Source: Candidatus Altimarinota bacterium
Lineage (GTDB): Bacteria > Patescibacteriota > Gracilibacteria > BD1-5 > UBA6164
Direction of reading: 5' to 3'
Length of the DNA: 64,000 nucleotides
NCBI GenBank assembly: GCA_002749055.1
Contig: PDTW01000023.1
Location: forward strand, 49,274 to 113,273
Under the pieces are notes generated by a model. The model was given only the letters and a program-made list of their open reading frames with translations. It was not told the origin of the DNA and made no database searches. Below are positions 10,827-23,969 of this stretch, piece after piece. The first letter of the stretch is position 1, and every line of letters begins with the position of its first letter. Position numbers and translations under genes: made by a program.

Positions 10827-13124
10827 TTAACCTTTACTAGGCTTTGGTATTTTATAATAATCAAGCATATATTCAGAAATTTGTTTAAACAAAAATGCTG
10901 ATGTTTGTCATCAATATTCATTGACTCTAGGTCTTTCTAGTTTTATTATTATAACAAATTTTGGATCTTCTGCTGGTCAATATCATGCAAAAGAGGCATA
11001 TGTAGATCAAACTCATTCTTCATATCATCACTTTGAAGCTATTTGAGAAGTTCAAGTCTTTCATGCCAAATGAAATCAAGGAACATATCAATTCTTAGCA
11101 ACTCAAGAAGTAAGAGAATCAACTAACATAGATGTAATAAGATCTGAAGTTTCTTTTCTAATGACTCTTCTAACCTTTTCTTGTTTATATTTAATTGTCC
11201 TTCAATCTTTATAAACTATTTTATCAACTATCTGTGGTTTTACATATATTCCTCCATTAGCCAAAACACTATAAGCAGATGCCATTTGAAGAGGAGTAGT
11301 ACCTATTCAAAGTCAAAATGATGTTGTTAATAACTTTGCTGTTGACCATTTTTCAAATGGAGTAATTTTACTAGATACTTCTCATTCTAAAGTTATTCAA
11401 GTTACTCATCAAAATCAAAAATCCTCTAAATATTGATAAAGCAGAGATTTACCTACTCTTTGGACAATTCTTATCATTCAAACATTACAACTATAATTTA
11501 ATGCATTTGAAAAACTATGATATCACAAACATTTATCTGAAACATTTTTTATAGTAAAGTTATCAATTGTAACTTCTCATTTATCAGTATACATACTATT
11601 TTTAGTAATTTCTCAAGTATCTAATCAGACAGCAACAGTTATAGCTTTAAAAATACTTCATGGCTCATACAATGATGAAATTGCATCATTTTTATATACT
11701 CAAGCTCAAAAATCATTTTTATATTTATATTTTGTAACTAATGGATTTCATATTTCCTCTGGAATAGCTTTTCTAAGCAATATTATTTTTGAATTATAAT
11801 AAAATTCTTCTCAGTTAATATTATCTTCAACAAAAACATCTATTCATAATAAATCTTCTAATGGGTTGGGATATTTTATAGGTGTTACTTTTTCTAATTC
11901 ATATACATTTCAAGGGTTATTAAGATCAAAAGTTGGGTAATTAGCCATCGATATAATTCTTCAGGTTTTAGGTTCCATAACAACAACACTTCATTTATTT
12001 GCTTTATACTCTTTTACTCATTTCTCTAAAATATCTTCTACTTTTTTTTGTATATTTCTATCTATAGTTGTATAAATATCAGCTTCTGTTCAATAAGATA
12101 AACTTTCTTTTTCTAATTCCATTGTTCATATTATTCTTCCTTTTATATCTTTTCTACGTATTAACTCAGATTGCTTTCAACGCAGCAATTCATCAAAAAA
12201 ACCCTCAATTCAATAAACTCATTTTCATTTATTATTTGTAAACCCAATTAATTGAGAAGCGACATCAAATTCTGGATAAAACCTGTTTGGAATTGGAGTA
12301 AGTATTATAAAATTTCAAATAGAGTCTTGCTCATCAAGAACTTTATCTTTTATTGCTCTAGATTCTTCTTTTAAATATGATCTTATTTCTTCAGATGTAC
12401 CTATAGATATTTTGTTAATAATAGGAACATATTTTAATTTTCTTTTTCTAATAAGATATTTTAATTCTTTCTTTTCATATCAAAGAATATTATAAAGTTT
12501 ATCAACAACTAAATCAGGATTGTTAATTTCTTCAGGATTTGCATAAATTCTTCAATCATTTAAGTATATTCAAGTTAAATTCATATTAAAAATATCAGTT
12601 TGAGTTTTTCAATCTAAATCTTTTGCTAAAAAAATACTTGTTACCTTTGTTTGTTTAATTTTTGATTTTACTCTTTCTAAAATAATACTTTTTAAGTATT
12701 CTTCCCTCATCTCAAAATCAGGAATTTCTAATTTCTTAACAAATCTAAGCATGTTATTATAACAATCATCTCTTGACTTCATATAACATATTTGTTTATA
12801 AACTGTATCTCTTAAAAAAATTGATAACCTTCACTTATCTCAATTTACATGTGGATCAATTGCTAAATCGTCCAAATTTACTGACGTTCATAAAACTCAT
12901 CACTCCTTATTTGAAGACAAAATAGTTCATCTTGTTATACTCTGACTTACTTTTGATATTTGTTGATTATCTGCTAATTCTTTGTAAAATTCATTATTTA
13001 AAACTGTGTAAGAAAAAACTTTTTGTAAAATAATTAAAAAAAACAAAACGAAAAAACCTGAAACAAAATTCAGCTTAGGAAAATTATTAAATACAGAAAA
13101 TGTTTTTTTTAGATGCTTTCTCAT
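10827..13124 (-). CDS. Class B penicillin-binding protein (FtsI/PBP2 type transpeptidase)
   Basis: This 765-residue protein crosslinks peptidoglycan. One N-terminal membrane helix lies at about residues 20-42. The dimerisation/pedestal domain follows (RGTILSSNKEG, then FYPEFDVASQLIGF), then the transpeptidase domain with the three active-site motifs: PGSIFK (Ser490), YSCN (Ser545) and KTGTS (Lys689), the last using TGA for its glycine. An NxG-like YGIEGFFDELLRG segment typical of class B PBPs is present near residue 290. It starts at the base directly after the mltG stop codon, so the two genes are translationally linked. It acts outside the membrane, probably at the septum or elongation site. 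Confidence 0.93.
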
Positions 13125-14117
13125 TTATTTTAAATATTTTTGTTTATTTATTTCATGTCACTCATTATCCTTAGAATAATATATATTACCATCTTTAGAG
13201 TGTAAATAAAAATAATAAGGAGTTTCTTCACTATTAATAGTTGAATTTATTGTAGAAAAACTAGGATTTCATATTGGAGTTTCTGGTAATCAAACCATAG
13301 TCCTAGTATTATAAGAACTTTTCTCATTTATATATTTACTAACAACCATCTTACATTCCTCCGAAGTAAGCTTGTGAGGGTAGCAAACTGTAATATCAGC
13401 TCATATCATCCATCATTCTTTTAGCCTTTTTTTTAATATTCAAGCCACAACCGGTTTATTCAAGGGATTTTTCTCTTCTTTTTCTACAATTGAGGCTAAA
13501 GTTATTATATCCAAAATTTCTTTTGCTGAATATTTAGACAAAAGTTTATCATATACCTTTATATTAAAATTATTTAACATTCTATTAATTAATCATGAAA
13601 CTGAAAAATTATTTGGGTTAATATTATAAGTATCTGGATATAAAAATCATTCAAATGTTTTAGCATAATCAAGAAATGGGAAAGCGGCAGCTAAATTCAT
13701 ATCATAATTTTCTGCAGATTTTATAAACTCTCACTCTTTAATTAATCATTTCTTAGCCAAATAATCGTCTATATCATAAATATTCCATCACTCCAAAAAT
13801 GTAATTTGTATATCTGTTTCATTAATTGGTGTTCTCAAAGATTTTATTATATCTATAATTGAAGAGTTTTTAGATAATTTATATTTTCAAGCTTGCAAAT
13901 TAAATAAAGGAGGATTCTTTTTTAAATATATTCTTAAATACAAATCATTTATTCAATTTATTTTACTAGAAAGAGATCTAAAAGTCTCTGACTTTTTTAT
14001 TACAATTTCAGTATCTTCATTTAAAAATTTTTGTTGTTCAAACTTAGTATAACTATAAATAAATATAGAAAACAATATAATAAACAATAAAATTAAAGAT
14101 TTTATAATTTTTTTCAT
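13125..14117 (-). CDS. mltG: Endolytic murein transglycosylase
   Basis: This 330-residue protein has an N-terminal membrane anchor (residues 5-22) and a YceG/MltG domain. The signature region reads TLASIVEKEEKN and then KPVVAGILKKRLKEGWMIGADITVCYP, with the catalytic Glu in EKE. MltG cuts nascent glycan strands and helps set their length, working with synthetic PBPs. The gene directly precedes a class B PBP with no intergenic base, and follows the giant alpha-2-macroglobulin-like gene by 66 bases, giving a murein operon. The length is normal for the family. Confidence 0.92.
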
Positions 14118-14183
14118 ATTTTAATTGGTTTTATAAACAAAAAATATTATAAGAATAAAATTGATTTATAAAAATATTTTTTA

Positions 14184-17100
14184 CTATTTAACTTCTATTA
14201 TTTTAAATAATCAATTTGCTCTAATTTTTGGATTATACATCATATATGAAGTAACAGGTGGATAAGTAAAAGTTCATTCAAATTCTGGGATTACAAAATA
14301 CTCAAATACTGCTTTATTATCCCAAATATAAGAAGCTGTAGCAAAGATTCTATCAGGCAAAAGTTCTTTATGGGTCCACCTATATCAAGATGTTGTATTT
14401 TGTTTAATAATAGAAGATTCTGTTTTAAATCTATCATTTATAACCCTAAATGTTGAAGGTAAAAAGTCTTCTATTACTAAGTTTCTTCTTTCTTTATTCT
14501 CATTTAAACTTACCTCAACTTTTATCTTGTATAATGCTCATTTTACAAATGAGTTAGTATCATTTAATTCAAGTACTTTAGAACAATCTACTTTATTTCT
14601 TTGATATAAACGAGCTTCTGAACACTCTGATAATTTATTTTCGTCTATAACTTTATAGATTTTTCTTTGAATAGTCATTCAATTTGAGTATTTTTTTACT
14701 AAAAGTTTATTCTTAGGAAATTGTTTTAATATAACATCCAAAAATAAATTATTTCAAGATTTATTAGTAGTTAATACTTCAATTTTATTATCTTTTATTA
14801 CATCACTCAAAGCAAATTCATATTTAGCAAAGTTTGGTTCACTGTCTCATAATTCAAATCACTTTTTAGTATCTCAAACTAAAATAGTTCACAAATTATA
14901 TTTATTTTTTCAATATTTTTCTATATATTTAGTAAATGCCACAAAAGAATTATTTTTTGTTGTTGTAGAATAATAATAACTATTCCAATCTTTATTATAT
15001 AATTCACTTATTAAATCATCTATTTCAGTCATTGAATATCAATAATCAATTAACATAGAAGTATAAATAGCCTTGTCAGAATCATCTGACCAATACCGAT
15101 ATAGCTTCTCTGTTTTATCTAATAAGTTTTTTATTTTTATAATATTATTATCTATCTCTTCTTTATATTTAACTTTATCAAGATAAATAAGTCAATAAGT
15201 ATAGGCAATTAAAGAATGTCTATTTATATTGTTTTTGTTCCAATTCTTAATCAATTTATCATATGCCACTTGTCATTTTCACATTGATGCAAAACTTAAA
15301 AAAGTTTCAGCTCTATCAACATCTTGAGTGATATATTCAAAATTAGAAGATAAATATTTTTCAGCTTTTTCTATTAATTCATTAGGTACTTTTCATCATA
15401 ACTTTTTCATACTTACAAGTCTCCTAAGAACATATGGAGTAATATGCAAATTTGATATATCACTTCATTCCCAATATGCAAAACCTCAATCTTTAGTTTG
15501 CATTGAAATAATTCTTTTAATTCATAATTCTAAATTTTTCTCAGCTCTAGTTGTTTTTACAATTCACTTATATAAATTTCAAAATTTTAATAATATAGCA
15601 TTTGGATAAGTTGAAGAGACTGTTTGTTCAATACATCAATAAGGATATCTAGCAAGAGAAGAAACTATTTTTTCAATTCACTGAAGTTTATTATTTGAAA
15701 TAAACACTTCTAACGCTGATTTGTCTAAATTAGTATTCTCAGGTATATCAATGCTAATACTAGACTTTTCTCATTTAGCTATAATTTCATTTTTCATAAA
15801 ATTTGTAACCAATGTAGGTGATACCTTTAATTTTATAGTATTTTCTATCTTATCAGAATTTTGAACTGAATCTCATAAAGCAGTTATTTTATAACTTATT
15901 TCTGGAGTTTCAATACTACTCTCAATATCCCAAGTCAAAAAACTAGAATTATTTCAAGGAATTTTAACCTGTCTTTCAGTATCTTTTACCTTTACATAAT
16001 CTGAAACAAAACTAACTTTAAAATTTATTTCTTTATCAGTATTATTAAATATATTTGCTCAAACCTTTAATTTATCTCAATCTCTTAATATTATTGGTGT
16101 TTTATCTTCAATAATAACATTTTTTCTAACTTCAATAAACTCTTCAGAAACTCAAAAGAAATTATTAATAGAATTAGATACTGCTATAATTCTAAAATTT
16201 GTTAAATTATCTGGCAGATTAAATTTAACAGAGGCTTTTCAATTTGAATCTGTTATAATACTTGGATTATAATAAGCTGTATTTTTGAATAAATTTCTAG
16301 TTGAAACAGAACTATCTCATCATTTAAAGTTAGCAAATCAACTTCATCAAACTATTCAAGGTCTAGAAAAATAATAATTTTTTAACATTACAATATTTGT
16401 AATACTTGTTTGGATTTGAAAAGGAAGTTTTTTATAAAATCTTTGTAAAATATTTAAATCAATATTTCACATCAAACTAACTAAAGAATCGTCAACAACC
16501 ATCAAAGAAACTTCTGAATTTTTCTTAGATTTTATATTAATTAAAACCTCTTCTTTAGGGGAATAAACTTTTTTATTAGTTTTTATTTCTAAATCTGATT
16601 TTTTACTATTTTTATCTACAACTATTTCAGTATAACCAACTTTATATTCAGGGATTTTATTTTTATCAGTGTCTATTGCAACAACTCAAATGTATGAATT
16701 TGGCATATAAGTGTCATCAACAACAAACTCTTTAAAAAATGTATTTCATTTTACATCTATATATTCTGAGTTTATAACTCATAGCTTTTCATGAGTTAAT
16801 AATACTTTTCATTCTGAGAAAGGTAATCTAACAAGTATTCTAGCCTTATCTCATAATTTATATGAAACTTTTTCCGAAATAACTTTAATCTTATTATCAC
16901 TAACTATCGGATTACTTCAATTGGCTTCTCAATAAGTATAAACTCAAATATATTTATTATTTAATATCAAATCAGAAATTTTTACCCTTTGTTTTATTAC
17001 AACTTCCCTTTCTTCATCTCTAGGACAAATTGATAATCATGAAGAAGAATTATTGGAATCAAGTGAACATCATAATTTTTTTATTATCTCTTCCTCAGTA

Positions 17101-19991
17101 CAACCAGATCATATACATTTTCTAACAAGACTTCTTATTTTCCATTCTCTTGGATAAATATTTTCTACTATTTCTTTCTCAAGAACTCATTTTTTTTCGG
17201 AAAATTCCTTAATAACATCAAATATATTTTGATCTTTAAAAATTAACTTATCACTAATCTTTCACCATTCAAAAATATATTCTCATACATTTTTTGCTTT
17301 ATATCTAATACTAATTCTACCATCTTTTCAAACTTCAAAATTTTCACTATTTATAAGAATAATATCTTCTATTTTTTCTTCAGATTTTGTTATAGGTCTT
17401 TTGTATCATTTAATATCATTAATATAATCCGTTTTATATACCTTTCTTTTTACTACAAGTATATATTTATTATCATAATATTTAGACCATTTTCATGTAT
17501 TTAATCATCATTTTAAAACAAATTCTTTAGAAGATTCATAGAACTTTTTATCTGTCTCAAAAAATAAGTCTGCCTTTCCATACCATTTTTTAAATTTCTC
17601 TGGCATTTTAGCAATAATAGAATTTGATCCAGTTATACTATCTCAAGCTGAATCTATAACAGTAACTTCAACAATATATTTATAATCATCATAACTTGAA
17701 GAAAAACTTATATCAGATTTTATATTAGCTATTCAATTTTCATCTAAAACTCACTCTCAAGAAGTATATAACTCCTTACGAGGTTCCCAATAACATCAAT
17801 AATAACAATCATCCCAGAATGAATTATCATAATAATATTGTTTATAAACTTTATATTTATATTTTGCTTTTGAAACATTTCATCAATTATAATATTTTGC
17901 TGACACTCTTGATTTAATACTAAACTTTCATTCATATTTTTCTTCCGTCCAATAATTATGTTTTACTTTAGTTTCTTTATCAATTTTTACCATTCAAGAT
18001 TCTAATCAAATTGCTTCTGCTGAAAGCTCAACCTTAAACTTAGGATTTTTAAATACTTCAACTGAAAAACTACTTCTTCATACTACTTTGTCATTTTTAT
18101 CAAAGATAGTAATAATATAATCTCATAAAGGACTATCATTAGATAAGATAACATTATCATAAATACTTCAATAAGAATTTGCTTTTAACTTTTTATTATA
18201 TATTTCATTACTATCTGAATCATGAATTTTCAAAACAAAATCCTTTCAAGAAGGTACACTTAAATCTTTAGATTTTCTTAATACAGATTTAAAATTGACC
18301 TTTTCTCATGGTAGATAAAGTACTCTATCTGTATATGTATAACTATAAAAGTCTGGTTCATTTCTAGACCATCTATCTAAAGTAATTTTGCCATTATTAT
18401 CATCTAACCACCATCATCAAATAGAGTATCAAAAATTCCAAGGAGCAATTCATGCATTCCATTTTGAGTGATTATAACTTAAATGTCATTTTGAAGAAGA
18501 AGTAACAAAAAAAGATTTATCAATTCAAGAATAATCATAATCCCAAGAATCTCAGAAGGTTCTATCAAAAGCATCTTTTATTTTTTCTTTTAAATTTACT
18601 TCCAAAATTCAAAATTTATTTGTCTTTCATAAAAATATTTCTTTACTTAGTACATCTTTATCAAAAGGAGAAAATTCAGTAATAACATAGTCTCAATTTC
18701 TTTTTGTTCTTTTATTATACTTGGTTCTATCCCATTTTTTTTCATGAGATTTAAAATCATTTAAATATATTCTTATTTCTTGATTTGGAAGAGGTTTTCA
18801 ATCAAAATCATTTACAAAGAAAAATCATTGTCAAGTTTTGCTAACTTTCATTGTAATATGAGAATCAATTATACCAAAAAAGATTGGATATTGGATTCTC
18901 CCATTAAATTCTCTATCTATGTAATTATCAAAAGTAACATAATACAATCAACTTCTTGAAACTTCTCATATTAAAGAATCAAAATTAAATATATTATCAT
19001 CTTTTATTTCAACAGTTTTACTTTTACATTCAAATACTTTTAAATTATCAATTCATGTTTTAAAAAATTCTTTTGATTCTTGACTATTAGGTCTTGATCT
19101 AAGTATTTCTATTTTTGTATAATTTTCATTACTAACTCTACATATTTTTACATCTACTTTTTCTTTTCATGAATTAAATTCAACCAATTTAAATCTAGGT
19201 GGTTTATTATCCATGTAAAGAGAAACTTTATCCAATATTTTTAGTCACAAATACTTATTTTCTGGCGTATTTAAAGTAAATAAAACATCTTTATTAGTTT
19301 TCAAATTTAATTTATAAGCACTTAATGACTTTAATTTTAAATTAATAATTGCCTTTTTTTTATATAAAACTATATCATCTTTAGATAATTTAACATTTGG
19401 AGAGATTTCAATTATATCAATAAGTTTCTCTTTTGCTAAGCTTCTATTTTCTAAAAACTCTTCATCTCATGACTCTCATTTATCTTCATAAAAATCTACT
19501 CAAAAATCTAAGTATACAGTACTTTTAAAATCATTTTCTGGATCAAAAAAAGTTCAAGTAGAAAATTTAGGAGACAAAAATTTTTTATAACATTCTTTTT
19601 TTATTTGCTCATAATCATCTAAGAAAATATACTTTTCTTCAAAAAATTTCTTATCTTTTTTTATTATATTTGAACAACTTTCAAAACTAACTTTTAAATT
19701 TTTTATATTATATTTTTTATCACAACTTGATTTATATTTTAGGAATCATAAATAAGAATCTTCTGACAAAAATTTATTTTTGTTTAAATCTTCATTTTTA
19801 AATCAAAAAGCATACCTACAGGTTTTGATATCATGTTTATTAGCATTAATAATATTATTTATTTCCTTTGCAATATTATTATTTTCTTCTTTTATACTCT
19901 TATTATAAAGATAAAAAATGAGAGCTCATATTATTAAAAATGAACACAAAATAGAAAGAATTACTAAATTCTTTTTTTTATTAGCAAGCAT
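14184..19991 (-). CDS. Giant bacterial alpha-2-macroglobulin-like protein
   Basis: At 1935 residues this is the largest gene in the window. It has one N-terminal membrane segment (residues about 9-28) and then a long extracellular chain of beta-rich macroglobulin-like domains. The A2M core is recognised by YPYGCIEQT with Cys1453 followed by E-Q, the bacterial equivalent of the thioester site, followed by helical alpha/alpha-toroid repeats (QTKDGGFAYWEG, then HITPYVLRRL). The bait region should lie in the middle but cannot be placed. In other bacteria such proteins pair with the repair PBP1C and are thought to trap foreign proteases; here the partners are MltG and a class B PBP. Many glycines in it are TGA. 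Confidence 0.88.
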
Positions 19992-20089
19992 AATTAATAA
20001 ATTAAAAATTAATTCTTAATTTATTATATTTTAATTAGGGATTAATGCAAAAGAATTGCTTAATAATAGACATACCTTATTTTTCAACA

Positions 20090-20120
20090 AAAAAAGTGAT
20101 TATTCTTCAAAATCACTTTT
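20090..20120. terminator. Terminator overlapping the der stop codon
   Basis: The arms aaaaagtgat and atcactttttt enclose the last codons of der. The hairpin reads as an intrinsic terminator for the minus-strand gene, so coding sequence and terminator share bases. Confidence 0.7.
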
Positions 20121-21545
20121 TTCTTATTTTCTTGGTGAATATTGCAGAAGTCTCTTAAGTACATTTTTTTATTTGACAACATCTTTGTATTTTCATCTTC
20201 ATCTATATTCAATAATAATTGGTGTTCATCAGAAGCCAAAGTTTGCTCTAATTTTATTTTCTAAGTATCTTTTATAAGAAAAATGAAAATGATTTGGGTT
20301 ATTTACTGTTATAATAAATTTTGGAGGATTTATATCTCACTGTGTTCAATAATAAATTTTTGGAGAATGTGATTTTTTATTTCAAGTTGGAGCATGTTTA
20401 TAAATGACTTGTGATAAAAATTCATTAAAAATACTAGTTTTTACTCTTTTGAATCTCTCAAGCTTTATTTCTTTAGCTCTTTGCAAAATTTCATTAACTC
20501 TTTTTGAAGAAATTGCTGAAGTAAAAATAACAGAAACCCAAGGAACAAAATTTATTTTTTCTTGTAAATAAGCAATATAATTTTCCATCATTTGCTCTTT
20601 GTTAACTCATGGTTTATTAAGAACTTTATCCCATTTATTAACAACAATTATTAATCATTTATTTTCTTCCAAAACTCTAGAAATAATTCATTGATCTTGA
20701 TGAACAATTCAATCAAATCAATCAACAACTACAGCAACAATATCTGCTCTTTTTAATGATCTTTCACTTCTAATAACAGACCAATTTTCTATATTTCTTG
20801 TTCAAACCTTTGATAATCTTCTAATTCAAGCAGTATCTATCAAAACAAAATCATTATCTTCATATTTAAATTTTGTATCAATACTATCTCTTGTTGTATG
20901 AGCCATATCTTTTACCATAACTCTATTTTTTCAAACAATTGCATTAATTAAACTTGATTTTCACACATTTGGTCTTCAAACTAAAGCAAGTTTAATATAA
21001 TTATCATCTAAATCCTCTTGTTTGTAATTAAGTCATTTTGATTTCAAAAATTTTCAAACAAACTTCTTTACTTCTAAAATTCAAAAATTATGTGAAACTG
21101 AAACTGGAAAAAAATCTTTAAATCATCATTTTCACGCCTGAGAGTAAGATTCCATAATCATCTCATCATTATCAGCCTTATTTGCAACAACTATAACATT
21201 TTTGGCATTTAAACTCCTAAGAGTTTTAAGTATTTGTTCATCTTGGTCAGTAAATCTATCATATTCAATAATCCAAATTAACAAATCACTTTGCAAAATA
21301 GAGTTTTTAGTTCTTTCAACAATATCAACATTAATTTCATCTTCTTTAGAAGAAAAATCTAATCATCAAGAATCAGACAATATATATGTTAAATCATTAT
21401 CTAAATCTGTATATTCAAACTCTGTTATATCTCTTGTAGTACCAGCTTCATCAGCTACTATTGCGATTTTATGACCAGTATACATATTAAAAAAACTTGA
21501 TTTTCATACATTTGGTCTTCATATTATTGTTACATTTCAAAGCAT
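20100..21545 (-). CDS. der: Ribosome-assembly GTPase Der (EngA)
   Basis: This 481-residue protein has the two tandem GTPase domains and the C-terminal KH-like domain that define Der. P-loop 1 is GRPNVGKSSFF (about residues 10-20) and P-loop 2 is GRPNVGKSSLI near residue 185. Both use TGA for the glycines. Each is followed by DEAGTTRD or HTTRDSID switch segments, and NKAD and NKWD G4 motifs are present. The KH-like end includes PKFIITVNN and [12 protein letters not shown]. Der acts in late assembly of the 50S subunit. It is monocistronic or the last gene of its unit, with a promoter space of about 145 bases to the divergent repeat-protein gene. Confidence 0.95.
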
Positions 21546-21690
21546 AGGTTTAATTTACTTTCTTTAACTAATTATATTTTATGCTAATTATATTGACATT
21601 TTTTATAAAGCAAGTTTTAAAAATATTAAATTTGATTTTTTGATTTTTATGTAAATAATATAAATACTTTAATTTTTAATTACAATATTT

Positions 21691-22347
21691 ATGAGCGTTA
21701 CTAATTTGGAAAGGAGTTCTGAAAATATAAATACTCAATCAATGGAAACATGAAATATATCTCCAAAAATTAAAGGAGAAATTGATAAAGTTTTTTCAGA
21801 TACTGAAAAAATAATAATGATAGATAATAAAAAAAATAAAGAGGGTGTTAATTTAATATCTCATTATCAAACTTTATTACTAACTAAAGAAGAAGCAAAT
21901 TCTTTTTACAAGTTAAGCAAAATACCAAAAAAGAAAAGAACAGATGAACAACAAAAAGAACTTATGATATTAAATCACCAAATTTTATGAGTAACTAGAG
22001 AAGAAGCGACTTCTTTTTATGAATTAAAACAAACATCACAAAATGAAAGAACAGATGAACAACAAAAAGAACTTACGATTTTAAGTCATAAAGCTTTATG
22101 ATTAACTAAAGAAGATGCAACTTTTTTTTATGAATTAAGTAAAATTCCAGAAAGTGAAAGAACAGATGAACAGCAAAAAAATTTTTTAATATTAGATTAT
22201 ATAAGTAAATGAATTAGTAAAGATGAAGCAATCTCTTTTGCTAACAAAGATTTAACTGGACTTGAGTTAGAAGATGAAGATTATTTAAAATCTTTAGAAA
22301 AAATTTGATACAGGCCTAATGTAAAACAAAATAATCAAAGTTATTAA
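21691..22347 (+). CDS. Protein with three 41-residue tandem repeats, function unknown
   Basis: The protein has 218 residues, is charged and shows no signal peptide or membrane helix. Residues about 65-190 carry three imperfect repeats of roughly 41 residues with the pattern L(G/L)xTxE(E/D)AxxFYEL, then RTDEQQKELxIL, plus a partial fourth (KGISKDEAISF). The repeats are strongly helical. I do not recognise the family. Just downstream, 22358-22422 holds a frame without a start codon (EEFYEENSKVIEFYKKLQP), which may be a remnant of a lost fifth unit or of another gene. The gene ends before a strong terminator and a copy of the intergenic repeat. Confidence 0.7.
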
Positions 22348-22499
22348 ATAAATTAGGCTCTAGAAGAATTTTATGAAGAAAATTCAAAAGTAATAGAATT
22401 TTACAAAAAACTACAACCCTAAAAAAAGTTAATAACTTCAAAGTTTGGTCAATGAAAAATTAAAAAAAATACATTTTTAAACTTTGCAGAAAAGTATGT

Positions 22500-22537
22500 A
22501 AATAGAAATAACAAAAAATTGTTATTTCTATTTTTTA
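22500..22537 (+). terminator. Intrinsic terminator after the tandem-repeat protein
   Basis: The perfect arms aaatagaaataac and gttatttctattt enclose a short loop and end in a T-run. Confidence 0.85.
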
Positions 22538-22559
22538 GATAATTTTTTTGCAAAATTTT

Positions 22560-22652
22560 TTAGTTATGCCTTTGCATAGGGAAAAAGTTTTTAAGGAAAA
22601 ATTGGTAAAAAAGATTATTTTTTTCTAAATTTGGGGTTTTTCAAATGTTCCT
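22560..22652 (-). repeat. Intergenic dispersed repeat, copy 2 (inverted)
   Basis: Read on the minus strand this stretch repeats the copy at 5251-5335: ttaaggaacatttgaaaaa, then agaaaaaaataat, then aatttttccttaaaaac, then tttttccctatgc. It contains an additional short inverted piece (tatgcctttgcata). It ends exactly at the stop codon of the first fic gene. Together with the terminator and start-less frame before it, it fills the 304-base gap from 22348 to 22651. Confidence 0.7.
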
Positions 22653-23434
22653 TAATACTTAAATATTTCTTTTTTTTCTAAAAGTTCTAATTCATCTTGC
22701 TTAAATTCTGTAAAATTTTTATTCATAAAATCATAATATTTTCTCTTATTTTTAGAGGATTCTTCAAGAGCTTCAATATAATCTTGCCTATTTTTAAAAT
22801 AAATAATATTTATATTTTTTATAGAATACAAAAGCCATAAATTCATAATAAACCTTGCTGTTCTTCAATTCCCATCAATAAATGGATGAATTTTTACAAA
22901 ATCTAGGTGTAAATCATAAGCAAATTTTAAAACTTCCTTATAATTTTTTATATCCAAATTTTTATATCTTTCTCAAAAATCTGCGAAAAAATTCACCATT
23001 AAATCTGGAACCTTTAAATAATTTGGTAAAATTGTTTTTGAAAAAGCTATTCTTACATTTTGCCTTCTATAAATTCAAGCATAATCATCAGATATATTTG
23101 TAAGCAAAATTTTATGAATTTGCAAAATATTTTTTTCTGTAAATATTTCTAAAAAATCTAGCTTATTTTCATCAAAAAAATTTACTTTTTCCAAAATAAA
23201 ATCAAATGCTTTTTTGTGATTTATAACCTCAAAATGTTCTACTAATCTATGATTTGGAATAGTTTCTCACCTCAAAACTTGAGCAGTTTCTCACTCTGTC
23301 AAAGTTGTTCACTCTATAGCATTTGAATTATAATTATATTTTAAATGCAAAAAATCCAGAAGTGATTTTTTCATTACTTCATCCAAAGGGAAAAAATCTC
23401 TAAAATTTTCTAAAAGTTTTATAAGTTTTTGCAT
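22652..23434 (-). CDS. Fic-domain AMP-transferase with N-terminal inhibitory motif (class II)
   Basis: This 260-residue protein carries the Fic motif HPFIDGNGRTARF beginning at His183, with the catalytic His and the phosphate-binding loop intact. The N-terminal segment NSNAIEG (Ser37 to Gly42) fits the (S/T)xxxE(G/N) inhibitory helix, with Glu41 as the blocking residue, so the enzyme is probably auto-inhibited (class II). The Gly of that motif and one of the Fic-loop glycines are TGA. Fic enzymes usually transfer AMP to Tyr, Ser or Thr of target proteins; the target is not visible here. It is a single gene, with no antitoxin next to it. A repeat copy abuts its 3' end. Confidence 0.9.
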
Positions 23435-23578
23435 AGTTTATTGTTAATTAAAACATCTAATCAAAATTATATAATTATTTCCTGAAAAGACAAAAGTATT
23501 ATATAAAAATACAATCTTTGTACTTGAAAAAATATTTGAGACTATGCATTAAAGTGTGTAAATTCAAGAAACGAAAAT

Positions 23579-23914
23579 TTATAAAGACAATATTTCATTA
23601 ACTAACATATTAAACCTAGAACAATTTCTTGATCTATAGAGGAACAAATAATCTTTTATTTTATCTACTAATGATTTATATAGAATTCCATTATCTTTTG
23701 GAAAAATTCATCTCTCAAATAGCATAATATCATGAGCTATTTGTTCTGATGAGATTTTTATTTCCTTTTTAGAGAAATCTTTTATATCTCTCCTACATAG
23801 ACAATACCAACTATCTCAACAATCATCTTTGTGAAAATTCACTAGAAAAATATCAAAAAGAGATTCTAAAGATTTCTCTCATTCTTTTCAAAGGATTGAA
23901 AGTATTTCTGCCAT
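23579..23914 (-). CDS. Small protein of unknown function
   Basis: This 111-residue protein has no signal peptide. It contains an acidic/Cys-rich spot (HKDDCGDSWYCLCRRDIKDF, about residues 28-47) with three cysteines, and later RSRNCSRF. Cysteine spacing could bind a metal, but no known zinc motif is complete. It lies 55 bases upstream of nothing transcribed in the same direction except fic (145 bases away), and downstream of aspS by 55 bases, so it may be the last gene of the fic-aspS unit. I do not recognise the family. Confidence 0.6.
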
Positions 23915-23969
23915 TATAATATCTTTTTAAATTATATTAATTAGAGGGGGAAAATATACCAAGAGATTT

